64,000 nt of DNA from Membranipora membranacea (lineage: Eukaryota; Bryozoa; Gymnolaemata; Cheilostomatida; Membraniporidae): positions 14,012,001 through 14,076,000 of the forward strand of contig OU612075.1 of assembly GCA_914767715.1 (NCBI GenBank). The letters are read 5' to 3'. The stretch's first letter is position 1. Each line of letters starts with the position of its first letter. The notes under the pieces were generated by a model. That model was not told the DNA's origin and ran no database searches. It saw only the letters and a program-made list of their open reading frames with translations. Shown one piece after another: positions 13,101 through 27,000 of this stretch. Made by a program: the position numbers and the translations under genes.

Positions 13101-13994
13101 ATTACAGCCACAGCCTATTATCAAAAAATCAAAAAAGGTAAGCGGCAGAGTAGTAGCTGATGTTACCTTGTATGAGAACGGCACCACTAACCTTGTTGAT
13201 TAATTACTTTGAGTGTATGTTTATGTGTGTGGGGGTGTGTACTAAACTGCATTAGAGTGTAATTTAAATTTTTCATGTTCAGTACCTGGAAACTAAAGAT
13301 TACAATTCTGGTTTTGCTACCTGTCCAGCCTCTTCGAAAGTGCCAGAAACTCAGAAAAAGCAAAATAGTATTTTATAAAGCTTTCATCTGAGTGGGCTGT
13401 GTTAGTAGTATTTCATATGGAGTGGCGAGTAAATTGAGATTACAACTGCCACCTTATCTGTACCCTGACTCAGGCGCATGCAGTTCCCATCTCTCACAGG
13501 CCGTCGTCCACTTTGTAAACGTTTAAAAGGAATTTCATCACTCGTTGCTGATAAGACCTATCATTATCTGTAGCCTGATGTGTTGGTGCAGTTGTACCTA
13601 GAATGGTTTTATAACCATCAATTTACTCATAACTGACCGATGTCCATCCTGACCAGCACCTGCACATCCAGGCCTATTGTCTCTGTGAGCTTATATACAT
13701 ATTTGTGTGCACAGATACTTGGGATAACTCCAAACATCCAGACTCACTGTTTTCTTTTTCTGTTTGTAGCAATTTGTCTTGGAGGCAAATAAAGACGAGA
13801 AATACTGGAAGCGAAGGAATAAAAATAACGTGGCAGCAAAGCGATCTCGAGAAGCGAGGCGTGCCAAGGAGAATCAGATCATAATGAGGGCCGGATTCCT
13901 CGAGTCGGAGAACGAGAGACTCACAGAGGAGAACGAAGATCTGCTCTCTGAGAACGCAAAGCTAAGGAAGATCATAGAAGATATGGGCCACTGA
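10164..13994 (+). CDS. PAR-domain bZIP transcription factor (HLF/TEF/DBP type)
   Basis: Six coding exons with exon 1b: 10164-10275, 10644-10906, 11670-11850, 12757-12855, 13055-13137 and 13770-13994, giving 963 nt and 320 residues with all phases consistent. Exon 2 carries the acidic PAR signature [14 protein letters not shown]. Exon 5 carries the extended PAR segment, with [15 protein letters not shown] close to the HLF form. Exon 6 encodes the bZIP: basic region [20 protein letters not shown], then a leucine zipper ending at MGH. Vertebrate relatives bind D-box sites as dimers and act in circadian output and metabolism. The acidic, Pro/Ser-rich middle is a likely activation region. An alternative first exon may lie at 4605. 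The single gene could stand for the whole HLF/TEF/DBP group, so I give no paralogue symbol. Confidence 0.93.
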
Positions 13995-16900
13995 TTCACT
14001 ACTAGGATTAAAAATCACTTTGTCATGTAGATTGTACTTACAGTGTGAGCTGAAATGTCATTCTCTGAAAAAAAGTGATTAGATGGCCTCTTAGAGGGAA
14101 GTTGGCGATTATTGATGCGAAATCAATGGTATTAATGATGATTGAAAAGCTATTGTGTGTGGATAAAAAAGTCATAAATATAGTAGATGTTTAGACTCAT
14201 CCAATGTACTTCTCTGTATTGTATTTCAAATGTATTATTTTGTCCTGTACATTCCTGCAATATCTGTAAATATGGATATGTGTTAACATACCAACATTAG
14301 ACGGGGTGTCCTTGTTATACCAGCAGGGATTGCTTGCTAGAAATAGCTGGCTAGTTGTAGGAAAATATCTAGCCTCAGGCTCATCAGCTCTGTATGATGA
14401 TATTTGTCATTTTCACGACGACGACCCGTATTTCTTTGATTCGGTTGCACATTTATTATTATTCTACTTTTGTTGTACCAGTTACAAATTATCAGCTGTG
14501 TGCACACTCCCATAACCTTCGCATTTCATGTCAAACTAGACCGTCACAACCACGGAAATTATGTCAACACATTTTCAATATCATATCATACTTCTAATAT
14601 CTTGAGTCTCATGAACCACATAGTTGATATGTGGCCTAACTTTTACGAGACAAGCCAATGGTCTGATTGTTTCATGATTTGGTATGTTGATGTTTTTTTG
14701 CACTTATGCCTTTGAGGGCTCTGATATAATAATTGAACTTCTTTGAATATTCTGACGTAACGATTTTTTTTCTCTCAATTTTTTAAATTACAAATTGTGA
14801 ATTATCATTCAGCCATAAATCAATAACCTGCAGTGTACTTGAGACTCATAATAATATATTTTACATATACATGTATTTTTTTACAACATACATAAGAATA
14901 TAATAAAATTACCATTTATTGAAATGCTTTGCTTCACACGCAACATTTTCTATAAGATCCAGGTACTACTGTTATGGCTAGTTGCACAGTTATGCTGCTG
15001 ACAGTCCGCTCCAACCATTTCCTTTGCATATTGTGAACGAGGCGTGGCCTTATCAAATAGAGATTGGTTTTATACATTCAAGTTGAACGATAAGAAGACA
15101 AACCACACACAGGGTGATTGTACTGAAGGAAATAGGCTCTGGTATGAATAGGCCTGTGTAACATACTGACCAAGCTGTAGCCTTTCTGACAGATACATCC
15201 ATCCATATTCATTACAGGGGTGTAGCCACAGCCTATCACCCAGAAGGGATCAGCCCATCTTGGGGGTTTCAAACTATAACGGCTGAAATATTTATCTGAT
15301 CAATGTATCCTGATGTTGTGAGTCCCTTTGTTGGCGGCCTTCACAAATTAAACATCCGATCAGTTGGAATCTGAAATTGATTTGGTTTATCTGAAAGACC
15401 CGACTACAAGCATTTCCAGAAAACTAAGGTTGTAATGGAATATCTCTAGATTGTTATAATTTGATGACCCAAAGACTTTCTCGTAAACGTCAGACAATCA
15501 TATCGCAAATCAGCAATATATACCGTGAATGACTAAGTTGTAGAAACACTTGTTTTCGAGCGCTGTGCAGGTGCAGACCATCCAGCACCAACCCAAACTT
15601 CTCGCTTCTGTCATCCAAATGTGTTTTGTTTACGCATTGAACTCATTCCCAGACGGAGACGTATAGTTGCATAGAAACATTCCAATGAGCTTTTATGGAT
15701 TCCACTTTTGGAGTTGGTGGCCTAAATACATCAAATGCTAGTTAAAGTTAGTTAAATTTAGTAAAATTAAACTCAAAGTTTGTACCTTAAATGTGATCAA
15801 ATGTGGGAAATTCCATAGACCTTGATGGTCTCCGTAACAGGGAGGCACAGACCAAATATAAAATACCAAATATAAATGACAATAACAATTCTAGGCTTTC
15901 AATACGCGTTCCAGAATAGGTCATGGACACTTTACAGATATGATAGCTGGACATGATCCAAATTCTTGACTGAAGGCAACCCAAAGTCTCTATCAGGTGT
16001 TAGGGAGAGGGAGACGCGAAATGGCAACATCAATATTGACAGTTGACATGACTAGCAATAGAACCCCAGAGAAGTAAATATTACCTAGAGTTTATTTGGG
16101 CTAGTTTTAGGGCGACTCAATATTAGGTAGCAGTAGCACTGAAGTAATCAGGTAACAATGTTATGTAGCCACCAATATTTTTTAACTATTTCTAGACAGT
16201 GCAACATGGCAAACTTTTCCTCCAAATTCGTTACTTTCGAATTGTTTTTAAAAGTGTGACAGATAAGGATTTATTTAGAACTCATTATTTATGCTTGATC
16301 ATCCAGATAAAGGGCCATAGAGAGGTGGTTGATCAGGTCTCTTTTCAAGTCTGTGGTTCCTCGGTCACCAGTTGTTAACTGATAGCAGGTTACAAAGTCG
16401 TTTTGAGAATTCTTTGCAATTTCTAGATCAAATTATGAAGAAATATGGATCTGTAATAGTATGATTGATATCTGGTCAAAAGACACAGCTTCACACTGTT
16501 TTTGCGCAGAATTCAGTGGGAACTGTGTTCTAAAGGTTCCCCTTCTATATTTTTTGTTGGAACTTAGTTCCCACCAGTTCCCACTCACTCAGAACACTGA
16601 GTATATCTTTTTCAGAGTCTATGAGATTCTATGGAAGCCTGGACGGACAAATGAGTTATTTACAAATGTGTTGCTTGCTATCAATAACATACTTGTAGTG
16701 AGTTGAGTTTGAGAGACGGCGGAATGACAACTTGGTAACATTTGCGACCTATTTTTTATCTTTGTACTTTCGTTAACCGAGACTTAATACCAATAAGCGC
16801 TTTTATGCCTTCAATATGAACCATTAGCTCTGTTGTTGATTAAGAAGTCCGATAGCACATCCAACTTGTGATAATCAAATCCCTGCCATGCTTAGCAATT

Positions 16901-17321
16901 AATTGATCTTCGTAGTGGGATCTATATCATGTCATGTCATCTTAATGGAGTCACGTACACACAATCACACATTTATCATGGGGTCAACTCAAGCTCACAG
17001 GTGACAGGTTAAAAAATGAAGTTTATCGAAAGAATTACATCTGCATCAACTTTTTTAGGATCAGTTTTAGCGTCCTTCCGGGCATATGGTAACAATCTTG
17101 TATTAACATATAGCGGGATATCATGTGCATGGTCACGTGTCTCCCAGTTACACCTGCTACGCTAAACCACGAACTTTACCCAGATAATCATTTCACTTTC
17201 TAATTGTTTATCATTTTCCAGGAACATTTGAAAATTCATCACCAATTTTTGTAGTTAGTAATCAGGATAGGACAACTCTATTCAATTTTATTGGTATATT
17301 ATTTTACCATAACGGTGCCAG
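13995..17321. other. Intergenic region between convergent genes
   Basis: Contains the PAR-bZIP 3' UTR, without a clearly recognisable polyadenylation signal, then AT-rich sequence with no supported gene. A 62-bp dispersed repeat is at 16079-16140. Near 16512-16600 there is an imperfect inverted repeat around GTGGGAAC / GTTCCCAC. Confidence 0.45.
16079..16140. repeat. Dispersed repeat, copy 1
   Basis: Shares TATTACCTAGAGTTTA..., ...TTAGGG..ACT and ATTAGGTAGCA with 63424-63490 in the same order and spacing. The ends form a short inverted repeat (TACCTA / TAGGTA), which suggests a small MITE. Confidence 0.55.
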
Positions 17322-17351
17322 CAGGGAGTTTGGGACATCCCATATTCCCTG
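17322..17351. mobile_element. Miniature palindromic insertion, family C, 30 bp
   Basis: Starts CAGGGAGTTTGGGA and ends TCCCATATTCCCTG. Flanks are GTGCCAG (17315-17321) and GTGTCAG (17352-17358), one mismatch. The first half is identical to that of the copy at 40740. Confidence 0.6.
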
Positions 17352-18073
17352 GTGTCAGCATATTTAATTTCAGTTGCACAAAAACAAATTGAACAGGGAG
17401 AATTAAGACAGGGTGCAGTTGTAAGATATTGGATTGTTTACAATGAAATTCATCATGGACGGAAAATACAGAAATGAAATAAAATTAAGTCAAAAGACCG
17501 GATAATACTTTATGGACAGCTTCAACTCAGAACGATGGGATAGCGCTTTCTATATTTCTAAAACTTTGCTACTCATCTATCTATCAGCAAGATAAAAGAA
17601 TGTCAAAACCCAACCTCATTTAAATAACAAATTAGGCTACTAGCGTTATCGCTTCGCTTGACTGAAAAAAAGTGTTATACAACCAAATTTTTTCTTAGCC
17701 ATGGGATGAGGACACGTGACGATGATAACACTTTATCTATTAACAAGGTTATAAAGAGACGGCGGCGGCGATACTTGACATAAACTGTGTGGTTTATATT
17801 TTGTCATATTTTGTTGCCAAACGAGACAGCCATATCTCCGATTCGTCACGCCGCATTGAAACGTGACCATGTGCATCACCAAAAGTAACAAAAAGGTTTA
17901 AGAGTCCTCAGCGTTCACTATTGATCAAGGTTATTCTCTTTGTGCGTCAAGAAGTTACCAGAACGATAATCATGCCGCCATATTTGGTTATGGTTTTAGA
18001 GAGAGGCGCCTTTTTTACGATTGGAAATCATAGAGAGAGAGAGACTTAGTTGTAGCTTCCTTATATGGTTTTC

Positions 18074-21000
18074 TCACTCTGAGCTTGTGTTTAAGTACTT
18101 GTTGATATCTTGTACTCTGACTATATCACCTGATGACACCTTCTCTGAGCACATGGGGCACACAGGATCCTCGCCATTCTGAAACCTACAATACATTGAG
18201 TCTGTTAAGAACAAACGCATGAGCATGTACACATTTTAAGTTTTTTTAATACACATTCATAATAATTATATGATATGACTTTATTTTTACAATGACCTGT
18301 AGCTTGACAGAGTTTTTTGTAACACAGTGTTCTCTTTACAGATCCGAGACAGTTTTCTGTCAAATAGTAGTTATGTTACAATCTAACACCTGGTCACAGA
18401 GTAAGGATATATCCTTACTCTGTGTCCTGGTCTAAAATGCTCTATTGCCATTAATTTGGCATACATCTGTAACATTCTTCCCTTGAGGGAGGGGGCTACA
18501 GGACCCCTCCCTCCCTCACTTGACACTACTACTTGTAAACACAGGGGTACGACTCTGACTGGAGTAAATCTACTGTCTAATCGATAATGATAGAAGATAT
18601 TTTAATGACGCTAAGCAGTAATAGCAAAGCTACCACTTTATCATTTGTGTCAAACATGATTGTCAAGAATTCAGTGCAATATATTTGTGCTGCTTCCAGG
18701 CAAGGCCAATTGTTGAAGGTCAGATCAGAAAATCTGTTTTGAATACTTGTTTACACATGTATGTGGACGATGTAAATGCTTAATTTATACTTACTTAGTA
18801 AATTCCTCATACAAGGCAGGGAAATCACATTTGGGGCAAGCTCCGAGATCTGTTTTAGTCAGATGGACACCCTGTGGTTATAAATAAATAAATACTTTAA
18901 ATTGAAATATTAGTGAATAACTCTGCTCAAGATTAGGTTGTCAGGGTGTTGCAGTTCTATGTCTTGTTGTTTTTAAGAATTAATTGTTACATGTAATAAA
19001 TAAAGGTAACTTCCTTGGTGCAAAGGGATACAATGTCTCAAAGCAGACCAAACATTAAAAAGTTTATTTTTTGCTACAAAGGATTTGGTTAACTAATTTT
19101 CAAACTATTAGCTGATAGATGAAATACTGTCAGTAAACGCTATAGGGGATAAATACTTAAATGTGAAAACTTTATTACCTATCAATTTACTGGGTGGTGG
19201 GGGAGGGAGTAGCGCCTCCACAACATTTTGATTACTTGGAAACCTACTAATAAACTATAAAGCCTGTATCAAAACACATTACTGGTTTGGCGTTGAAGTT
19301 GAAGCAGAGACTATAGATCTATCTATAGTCTCTGGTTGAAGTCTGATTATGCAAGGTTGACTAGCAACTTCCCTTTGGAATCTAGCCAACCCAGCTCACA
19401 ATAACAGAATTTAAAACAGTCAGCAAAATTTATTTGCATTTTCTGCACATTACTACCAGGAAGGTGACTTGACAGATTCTCTGATAAACTTTTGTGATGT
19501 ATTTTGATAATCGAAACCCTCAGATAATCTCTCTTGCAATTTGGCGCCAACTTTTTCCAGGAAACCTTTGGCTGATCACAAGAACAGCATGTAGATGATT
19601 GCATGTTTTCCACTACCTGTGAAGAATTTCCCTTATGATGCCAGTCATCAGTTATTTTTTGGAACAATGACAGTTGACAGCACCTTGTTGATATTGCACA
19701 AAGCCCTAGGACGCTGCTGCTGCTGCTTATATTGAGCTTACCGTAGCTATGCAGTATGGTATGTGGTTTTTACATTCAGGACAGCTAAGCTCCATATCAG
19801 TTAGCTCAAAGTTACAGTATGGACACGCTGATGCATTCTCCTCTTCCTCTGTCTTATCTGGCCTCCTACATCCGAGAGCAAAGAGACAAATAAAACAGCA
19901 ACATACAGACAAGTGCAGAAAACATGAAATCTTGTTCTGTAATGGTAATGGTAATGTCAATATGTTCTGTAATGGATATATGCAGGTATATGCATGACTC
20001 AAGTTATAAATTGTGTTGAGTCTGAATAGAAGAAATTAAAACTAGTCAAAACATGAGACATAATGGATAATTTCAGACATGAACATTGGATGATGTAAAT
20101 TTAGGGTGTGTCATCTATCTGTCATCGCAAAATTTTCCAACAATAAAATTGAAAACTATTAAAATTATGGTTTGACGCAGGTACCATGTGACATCGACTA
20201 TTGAGCTCACCTGAACTTAACTTGACCATAAACACTCGATGTGCTTGCCAATAAAAAGTAGCTGTTTTTCCAGAAAGTCCTTGACACATATTTTCAAACT
20301 GAAGGTCACATTTTGCATGGAATGTTTTGTATAATGAGAAGATATATTATAGATATAAGATTTTTCATATCTATGTCATATTTTTGACAATTTTTGTCAT
20401 TTATTATTGTAACATTGGGCTGTAAACAGCTATTTTGGGTATTTTTCGGCCTACAAAAAAATTTGGGCTACAAGAGTGCAAATCCGATATAAGGTTTGCG
20501 TTGGTTAAACATTTTTTTACAGTGACATATTGTTTTGTTGTCAAATCCCTCAATGCCAAGAAAGATGAATTTAGACAAAAAATGACCTAAAATGCAGGCT
20601 CAAAAATTCATAGCGACACTTTTTCTTGCTGCATTTCGTTAAAACGATCCAACAATTGGTTTTATTTTCCCAGAATTTTAGACTTGAACTCTCCAAAGAT
20701 CGTAAAGATTCATGGCATGCAATTTATTAATCCAAGTCATTTTTTAAATCAAACTTTTTTTTTGACAATATTGTTATCCGATGAACTGAGAAATATATCT
20801 GCCGATTGTCAGCAGATGAATGCTTTTTAATTCTACCATCGTTCCCTGTTGTCAGCATATAACTAATCCTTTAATCCCCTCACTTAGTAGAAAAAATGAT
20901 AAATCACCTTGAATATATTTACAAAATGAGCTAGTATCATGGAAATATTTTGGATGACCAATAGTCAGATGCCCATTTTATTTGAAAGACCCAATAAAGT

Positions 21001-24000
21001 TGAATGATCCATCATGATAACATCTTTCCGATTTATTTGTTGTTTTCCTGTTCCAACATTGTTGGTTAGGAAATAAAATGCTTTATTGGCTAATGGCAAT
21101 CCACATAAAATAACAAAATAATAAGGAGCACTGTTTATAGAGTTCTGCTCAAGTTCGGAATAAATTTAGCGCACAAAGTTAAGCTGTGGCAGGCAGGTAA
21201 ATGAGGAAGGATGGAAGTGGGGGGTGGGGAATTTGACAACAAGGTATATGCACTGGTAGGAAATATTATCATCGGCAGCTGCCCATACATATCGAGTTAG
21301 ATCAAGTTTAATCCAGTAGCCTGCATTCCAGTTGCTCCCTTCCACTGGTCACGTCGCAGTGTGACAAGTGGATCGGGAGCAACTTCGATTGCAGGCAAAT
21401 GGACCAAACTTGGTCTAGGTTTGAGTAGATTTCATATAACCAGGATAGTTGGGGACAGCATCGTATAATTATTGGGTGGGGAGGGACTCACCTGACTATT
21501 GCTTCTATTTTCTTCTTGTACTTCAGGTCGAGCTGGTTTTTATACTCAGGACGGAGTAACATGGTAGCGTAGCTAAACGCAGAAGTCTTCAATCCAGCTT
21601 TCTGACATTCTATTACGGTCGAGGTCAATATGGGCACAATGTCTGTAAAAGTGATAACAGGTGAACTTTTGAGTCGGTTATCGTTTGTACAAACTTGTTA
21701 AATGATTCTGAGTTTCCATATGATAACCAGATGCTGTTAGCTTACACTGTTCAAGCACTGGTAAAACTGTACTTTGCTATCTGTTTCTCCATTATATTAG
21801 CACAGAGTAAGGATATATCCTTACTCTGTGATATTAGTATCAAAATAAAAGCACATTCATGATCAATTATCAGCAATCTTGCCCAACCATATATTTTGTA
21901 TGACAAGCTTACACCGCTAAGATTTTCGTAAAAACCCATGAGCTCAAAGATAGGACTAATGCTCTAGTATTAGTGTAGTGGTCCCTTTTCATTATCTACT
22001 TCACACTTTGATTTCTATACAGATCCCGCTTAGCTGGGAGAAAAATTTGTGTTACAGCATATGAGCAAAAAAAATGGTTCCCTTTGTAAAAACACAGGGC
22101 ATGTTCTTTTATGCAGGAGTGTGCTGTAAAAATATTGTCAATTTTAGCTATGGATAATAAACCTCATCATCCAGTTACAGTTGGGGGTGGGTCCGCGTAC
22201 TCCGTCAAGCGCAATATTTTTCAGAAATTGCTGAACTTTGTTTACAAAAACAAGCAGGTACTTTGTTGTTAGTAGCCAAAAATGTAATTAGCATTTATGA
22301 ACAAACCAGGCCAACCTTTGATATTTATATCTGAGTACTTCTAGAGGGTAAAGTGTCTGGTTGATGCAAAGTTTAATTGAAGTGCAACATCTTGGTAATC
22401 AGTCAATGATAAAAATGCTGTGCTCAACCAATACAAGGAGTTAGATGTAAACGTTTCCCTCAAATTTAGAGGATGGATTTTTTCTGTAGTCATGACACGA
22501 GGTAAAACTGTTTTTTTAATAATAAGGAACCGAGTCCTCACTGGAGGCAGGAGAAAACACATAACATTTTATCGTAAATTAGTAATAAATCAATCGCTGC
22601 GGTTTCATCACAAGAAGATATGGGTTGGTTAACGAAGCAAGGGTCAAAGTTAGGTTTCCTTATAAACAGAGCCTTGACATAATAATTTTCCTAGCTCATT
22701 ATTATCTATTCATCACAAAACTTTTTTGAGTCATGATGGCAAATTTGGTTCACAAAAATAATTTCAATCCAAAAGTAAGGGAGTACTCAACCTCACATAA
22801 TATCATGTTTAATCTTCGGAAAAGTGCCAAGTGAATGGATTGACCCTAACAAGAAGACCATGTTGGTCCCGCTAAAATGTAATTTTGGCATTGACCTTTT
22901 ATCAATGGTAACTCTTAGTTTAGATGCACAAAATTAAATAGATAAAACCCTGATGTTTCCAGTCTGAACCTCCGATTTCCTTTAATAGTGCATATCGATC
23001 GAACAAAAGTTCAAATGGCTTGGTTTTAAACCACGCAAAAATTTCTCTTGGTAGTAAGACTATGATGGAGATAGTGAGAAAGAATGCCTAGATCTCAGCC
23101 TTTTTTTGCATGTATATAAGCGCAGGTTTTACATACAAACGGGGCTACTCTTACATTGGCAGGCTGATGTCCAGCTAATATCCCCATAGCACACTATTCT
23201 GAATTTGACTAGCTATTTATCTCTTAAATGTTTGTAACACTTACGTGACGGGAACTTGCTGATGTTATTAGCCACTCGGATGAGTAGGCGGGCAGCTTTT
23301 AGGTGCTGACCTTTCCTGGCATGTTGCTAAAACAGTATAAATAAGCGTACAGAAATTACGTACAAACATCATATTCTTTGTGACACTGAAACAAAATGAT
23401 TTTTCCTGCTGGGCTGAGTAGATCATAAAATTTAAGCTGTGACCAGAGACTGTAGTTATCTATAGTCTTTGCTCTTACTTGGGGTGACAGGGGCACATGT
23501 GAAAACTTTCTCTGTAATCAAATATTGGGCTGAACCAGCTTTGTCCTCAAACCAGTGCGTATGTCCAACAGATGTCACAGAACTGGCACGGCAGTGGTCT
23601 ACAGATATCCGGAAGATATCCGGCTTGGCATACCAGGAATAAGAACATAATTTCGATTTATAGGCATTTGATACCATGGGGCCCCCATCATTACCCACGA
23701 TTTTACCACCAAATACCTCTGTTCATCGTTCTTGTTCTGACTATCAAATCAAAATTCATCAAATAAAAAACAATTAATACGCTTGATGGGAGCATGCTGG
23801 TAGGTACACTTCCATGCTTGGTGATACCAGATGATTCTGACATGAATCAATAAGGGTATGTCATATTATATTTATATGGCGGTAGGCCTATGTCAAATTG
23901 TTTTCATACCTTGACAAGCATGTAGGAATGTAGAATCATCAGATTATTCTGCATGTCGACGGGTATTTTTATACTTTCTTTTCTCAGCTCTTGGTACATA

Positions 24001-27000
24001 TTGAACAGCACGTCATGAGCATTCCTGTACTGGCCGGCATTCTGCTCTTCCCGTGCGATGATAATAGCAGTCCTAGCAGCCTCTGGGTACTGCTTCAAGG
24101 CCATATACAACCGGAACAGGTACTTAGCGTCCTACAAACAGATAATAGTAACAACTTATAATCAATATACACAGAACCAGAAACATAAGAACGAGAGGTT
24201 TTAGAAACTGAGGTGAGCGAGGTCAGCAATTTAATGGCTTTGAAGACAAATCTGAAAAGTTTTCTGACTATACACTGAATGGCAATGGGACTTATGGTTA
24301 CCATTCCACAATATGTTTGATACTTTTTCTGAAACACTGTGGCTTAATATTTGAAAAGGAGTGAATGTGAATGCCTGGTAAGTTTACTGTGGTAACAATG
24401 GTTGTTTTTATGAGTCAAATAAATTATTCCCTTATAAAAAAAAAAACTTTTTACCTGCAGTTGAATTTATAGGTCAATCACAGGTACCATAATTATTATT
24501 TATTTTAAAAAAACAGTACTTGTCTCAGTACAGACTCTACATGTCAGCCATGGAGGTTTCTATGACCCAAGGAAATTAGAATTTGCAGTTTCTTGCATGA
24601 AAAATTAAAATAACCAGATAGACAGAGTGATTTCGTTTTCATTCCAGGGGTAAACTTCAGGTTAAGTGACAGCATACTCCAATCATTATAGGCTGCAAAA
24701 GGGAAATAATTTTTTCCTCAAAACGGCTGGGAGGAATTTGACAGAGAGTATAGTCACGATTTTATTGAAAATCTCGAAATGAATGTTGCAGGGATTTTCA
24801 TTTTATTTGAGAAATGCAGATTTTGCTCGTCTACAGTTGATTGTCCTGGGTTAGAGTGGATTACTGCTGATGCTTATCCATACTTATTATTATCACTGAC
24901 AAAAAACATCATAATAATTAAAAATCATTATTATATTAATTAATCAATAATATTTCTAATACTTTTATTTTAATCTGGTATGCGATTATTTAGAGAATTA
25001 AACATAGAAAAAACATGGAATTAAACCAGGTCAGAGTTTTGAAAGGTTTGTTGATAAAATTTGTCATTGGAAAACATCCTCGGTAGACACATGATAACAC
25101 CCGTTTGAGAATTACTTGAGACTACATTTACCGCTGAGCCTATCATATCATGTGACTTATATTTTTTTCAAATTAGCTGCTAACTGAATGATCAAAATAT
25201 ACAAAGAGAAAAAGGCGGTAACCGGGAGGACAATATAGGAACTTAATAAAAAGCCCCCTGATACGATCTATCAAAAAGTTAGTACATGTATAATGAGATG
25301 TTTGGCTTCATCAACAAGGAATAGTCAGTTAGTCAGTTAGACAGCCCTCCAAATTGTGCAATCTCACAAATCCATTAAGCAGCTTATGAAAGCGTGACGG
25401 AGAAGCTACCGTACCACAAGGAAATAGTATAAACTCACATTGGGCTGGTTAATTCTTTGAAAACACAAAATGAGAAATAAATTGGCAGATAAACCCTATC
25501 CGATGACAAAGATAACTAACTATAGTAAATCAGGAAAACCTAATCCATAGTTATTGCATCAGAGCCGGCCTAATTTAACACCTTGGTCGATTTATTGGAT
25601 GACTGAAATTTGCTATTTTAGTCCATCCATGATGGTGATTTAGGCACCATTGATGTATATGCCCGTCATCATGCGTCCATTATATTATTATAATGATTGT
25701 AGGAAACTTGGCTTTGGTTGGTTAGAAGTGTTTCATCATTGGCCTGATTGGCAGCCAGTCAAATTGCGCCATTTGACTTCCAAGAGTCACACTAATATGA
25801 TATTAGATCGTGAGAGTTTTATACATAGACAAAACTTTGGTTTTATACCTGACAGCTGCTATGGGAAGATTCCCTTTACTTTCAATCTTACAACTTCTGT
25901 TGTTGATCTTTAGTAGTTTGTATGTTGAAATATTAAAGTAGGAAATACAGCAGATCAAGACATATTTGTGGTTTAAAACCTGCAAAGAGTTATTATCCGG
26001 TCACATTTATCATCTTTGCGCTAGAAAAGTCTAGGATGTGATGTGAGCCTGGCTGTTAACAATTTACTCCTGCATGAAACAAAAAATTGGTGTACAGGTA
26101 AACCCTCTGCAGTAGCAGAAGATGCACTCAATCCAAATCAACCTGCAGGCTGTTGTACAACTTTGCCTTCACTGCTGCTTCAGTATTAACGAATTCATGT
26201 AGTCCTGGATCCTTCCCATAACATAAATACAATACTACACTAAATATCTGCTTACTGCAAAAATTTCAGATGAATGAAAAACATTTTGGTCCCTGTCTCC
26301 AAGGGTATGGCAGAATTTTCTGTTTAGGACCGTTCAAATTAATTTGCCCTACAATTAGCATCAATATTCTTTTGTTTTTTTATGATCTACTTGCGCAAAC
26401 AAATTGGCTTAAAAAGTAAAGCTAGATTTTGCTATTACTAGACATATCCCATAGATTAATATGGTGTAATTTGATACAAGGTTACACCCATCTGCCTTTT
26501 TACATGAAAAAATAGGGAGATGACTCCTGAATGTCAGCCTCTAACTTCTGTAGCCGACCAATGTTTTGAGCAGGAGGTTTCAGGTTGACCAGTGCATCAT
26601 TGGTCATGTCTTGATTGCTGATTATTTATTTTATCTGCCCACCTTGTTGAGTTTTTCTTAGTCAAAAGGAATTTTTTGGAAAAGGAATTACTCAAGGCAC
26701 GTTCTACGATATAACAGATTGCAGCCCTATGCCTCACATGCAAAATAACATCAGGAACTAGCCATGTAATTAATAAGAATAAAGGACAGCAAAGCATCTA
26801 AAACACAACTAAATTGTCCGTCCCTTATATGTCTGCAAAAAAGTCCAGCAGATTTGGCCAATTCTTAAGGTGATTTCTTTAGATATAAATATTTCTTAGG
26901 CATTCAAAGGGTAAACATCCTTGTGTGTCACTACCAGTACCAAGCATGTAGTTTTCTCTAATACAAACAGAACAACATTTAATGATGTTAAAATCGATTT

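Noticed and set aside
18180-18186. Exon 29 of WDR19 starting after TTTCAG.
   Set aside because: That acceptor breaks the frame; TGTAG seven bases upstream keeps it and gives the expected residues.
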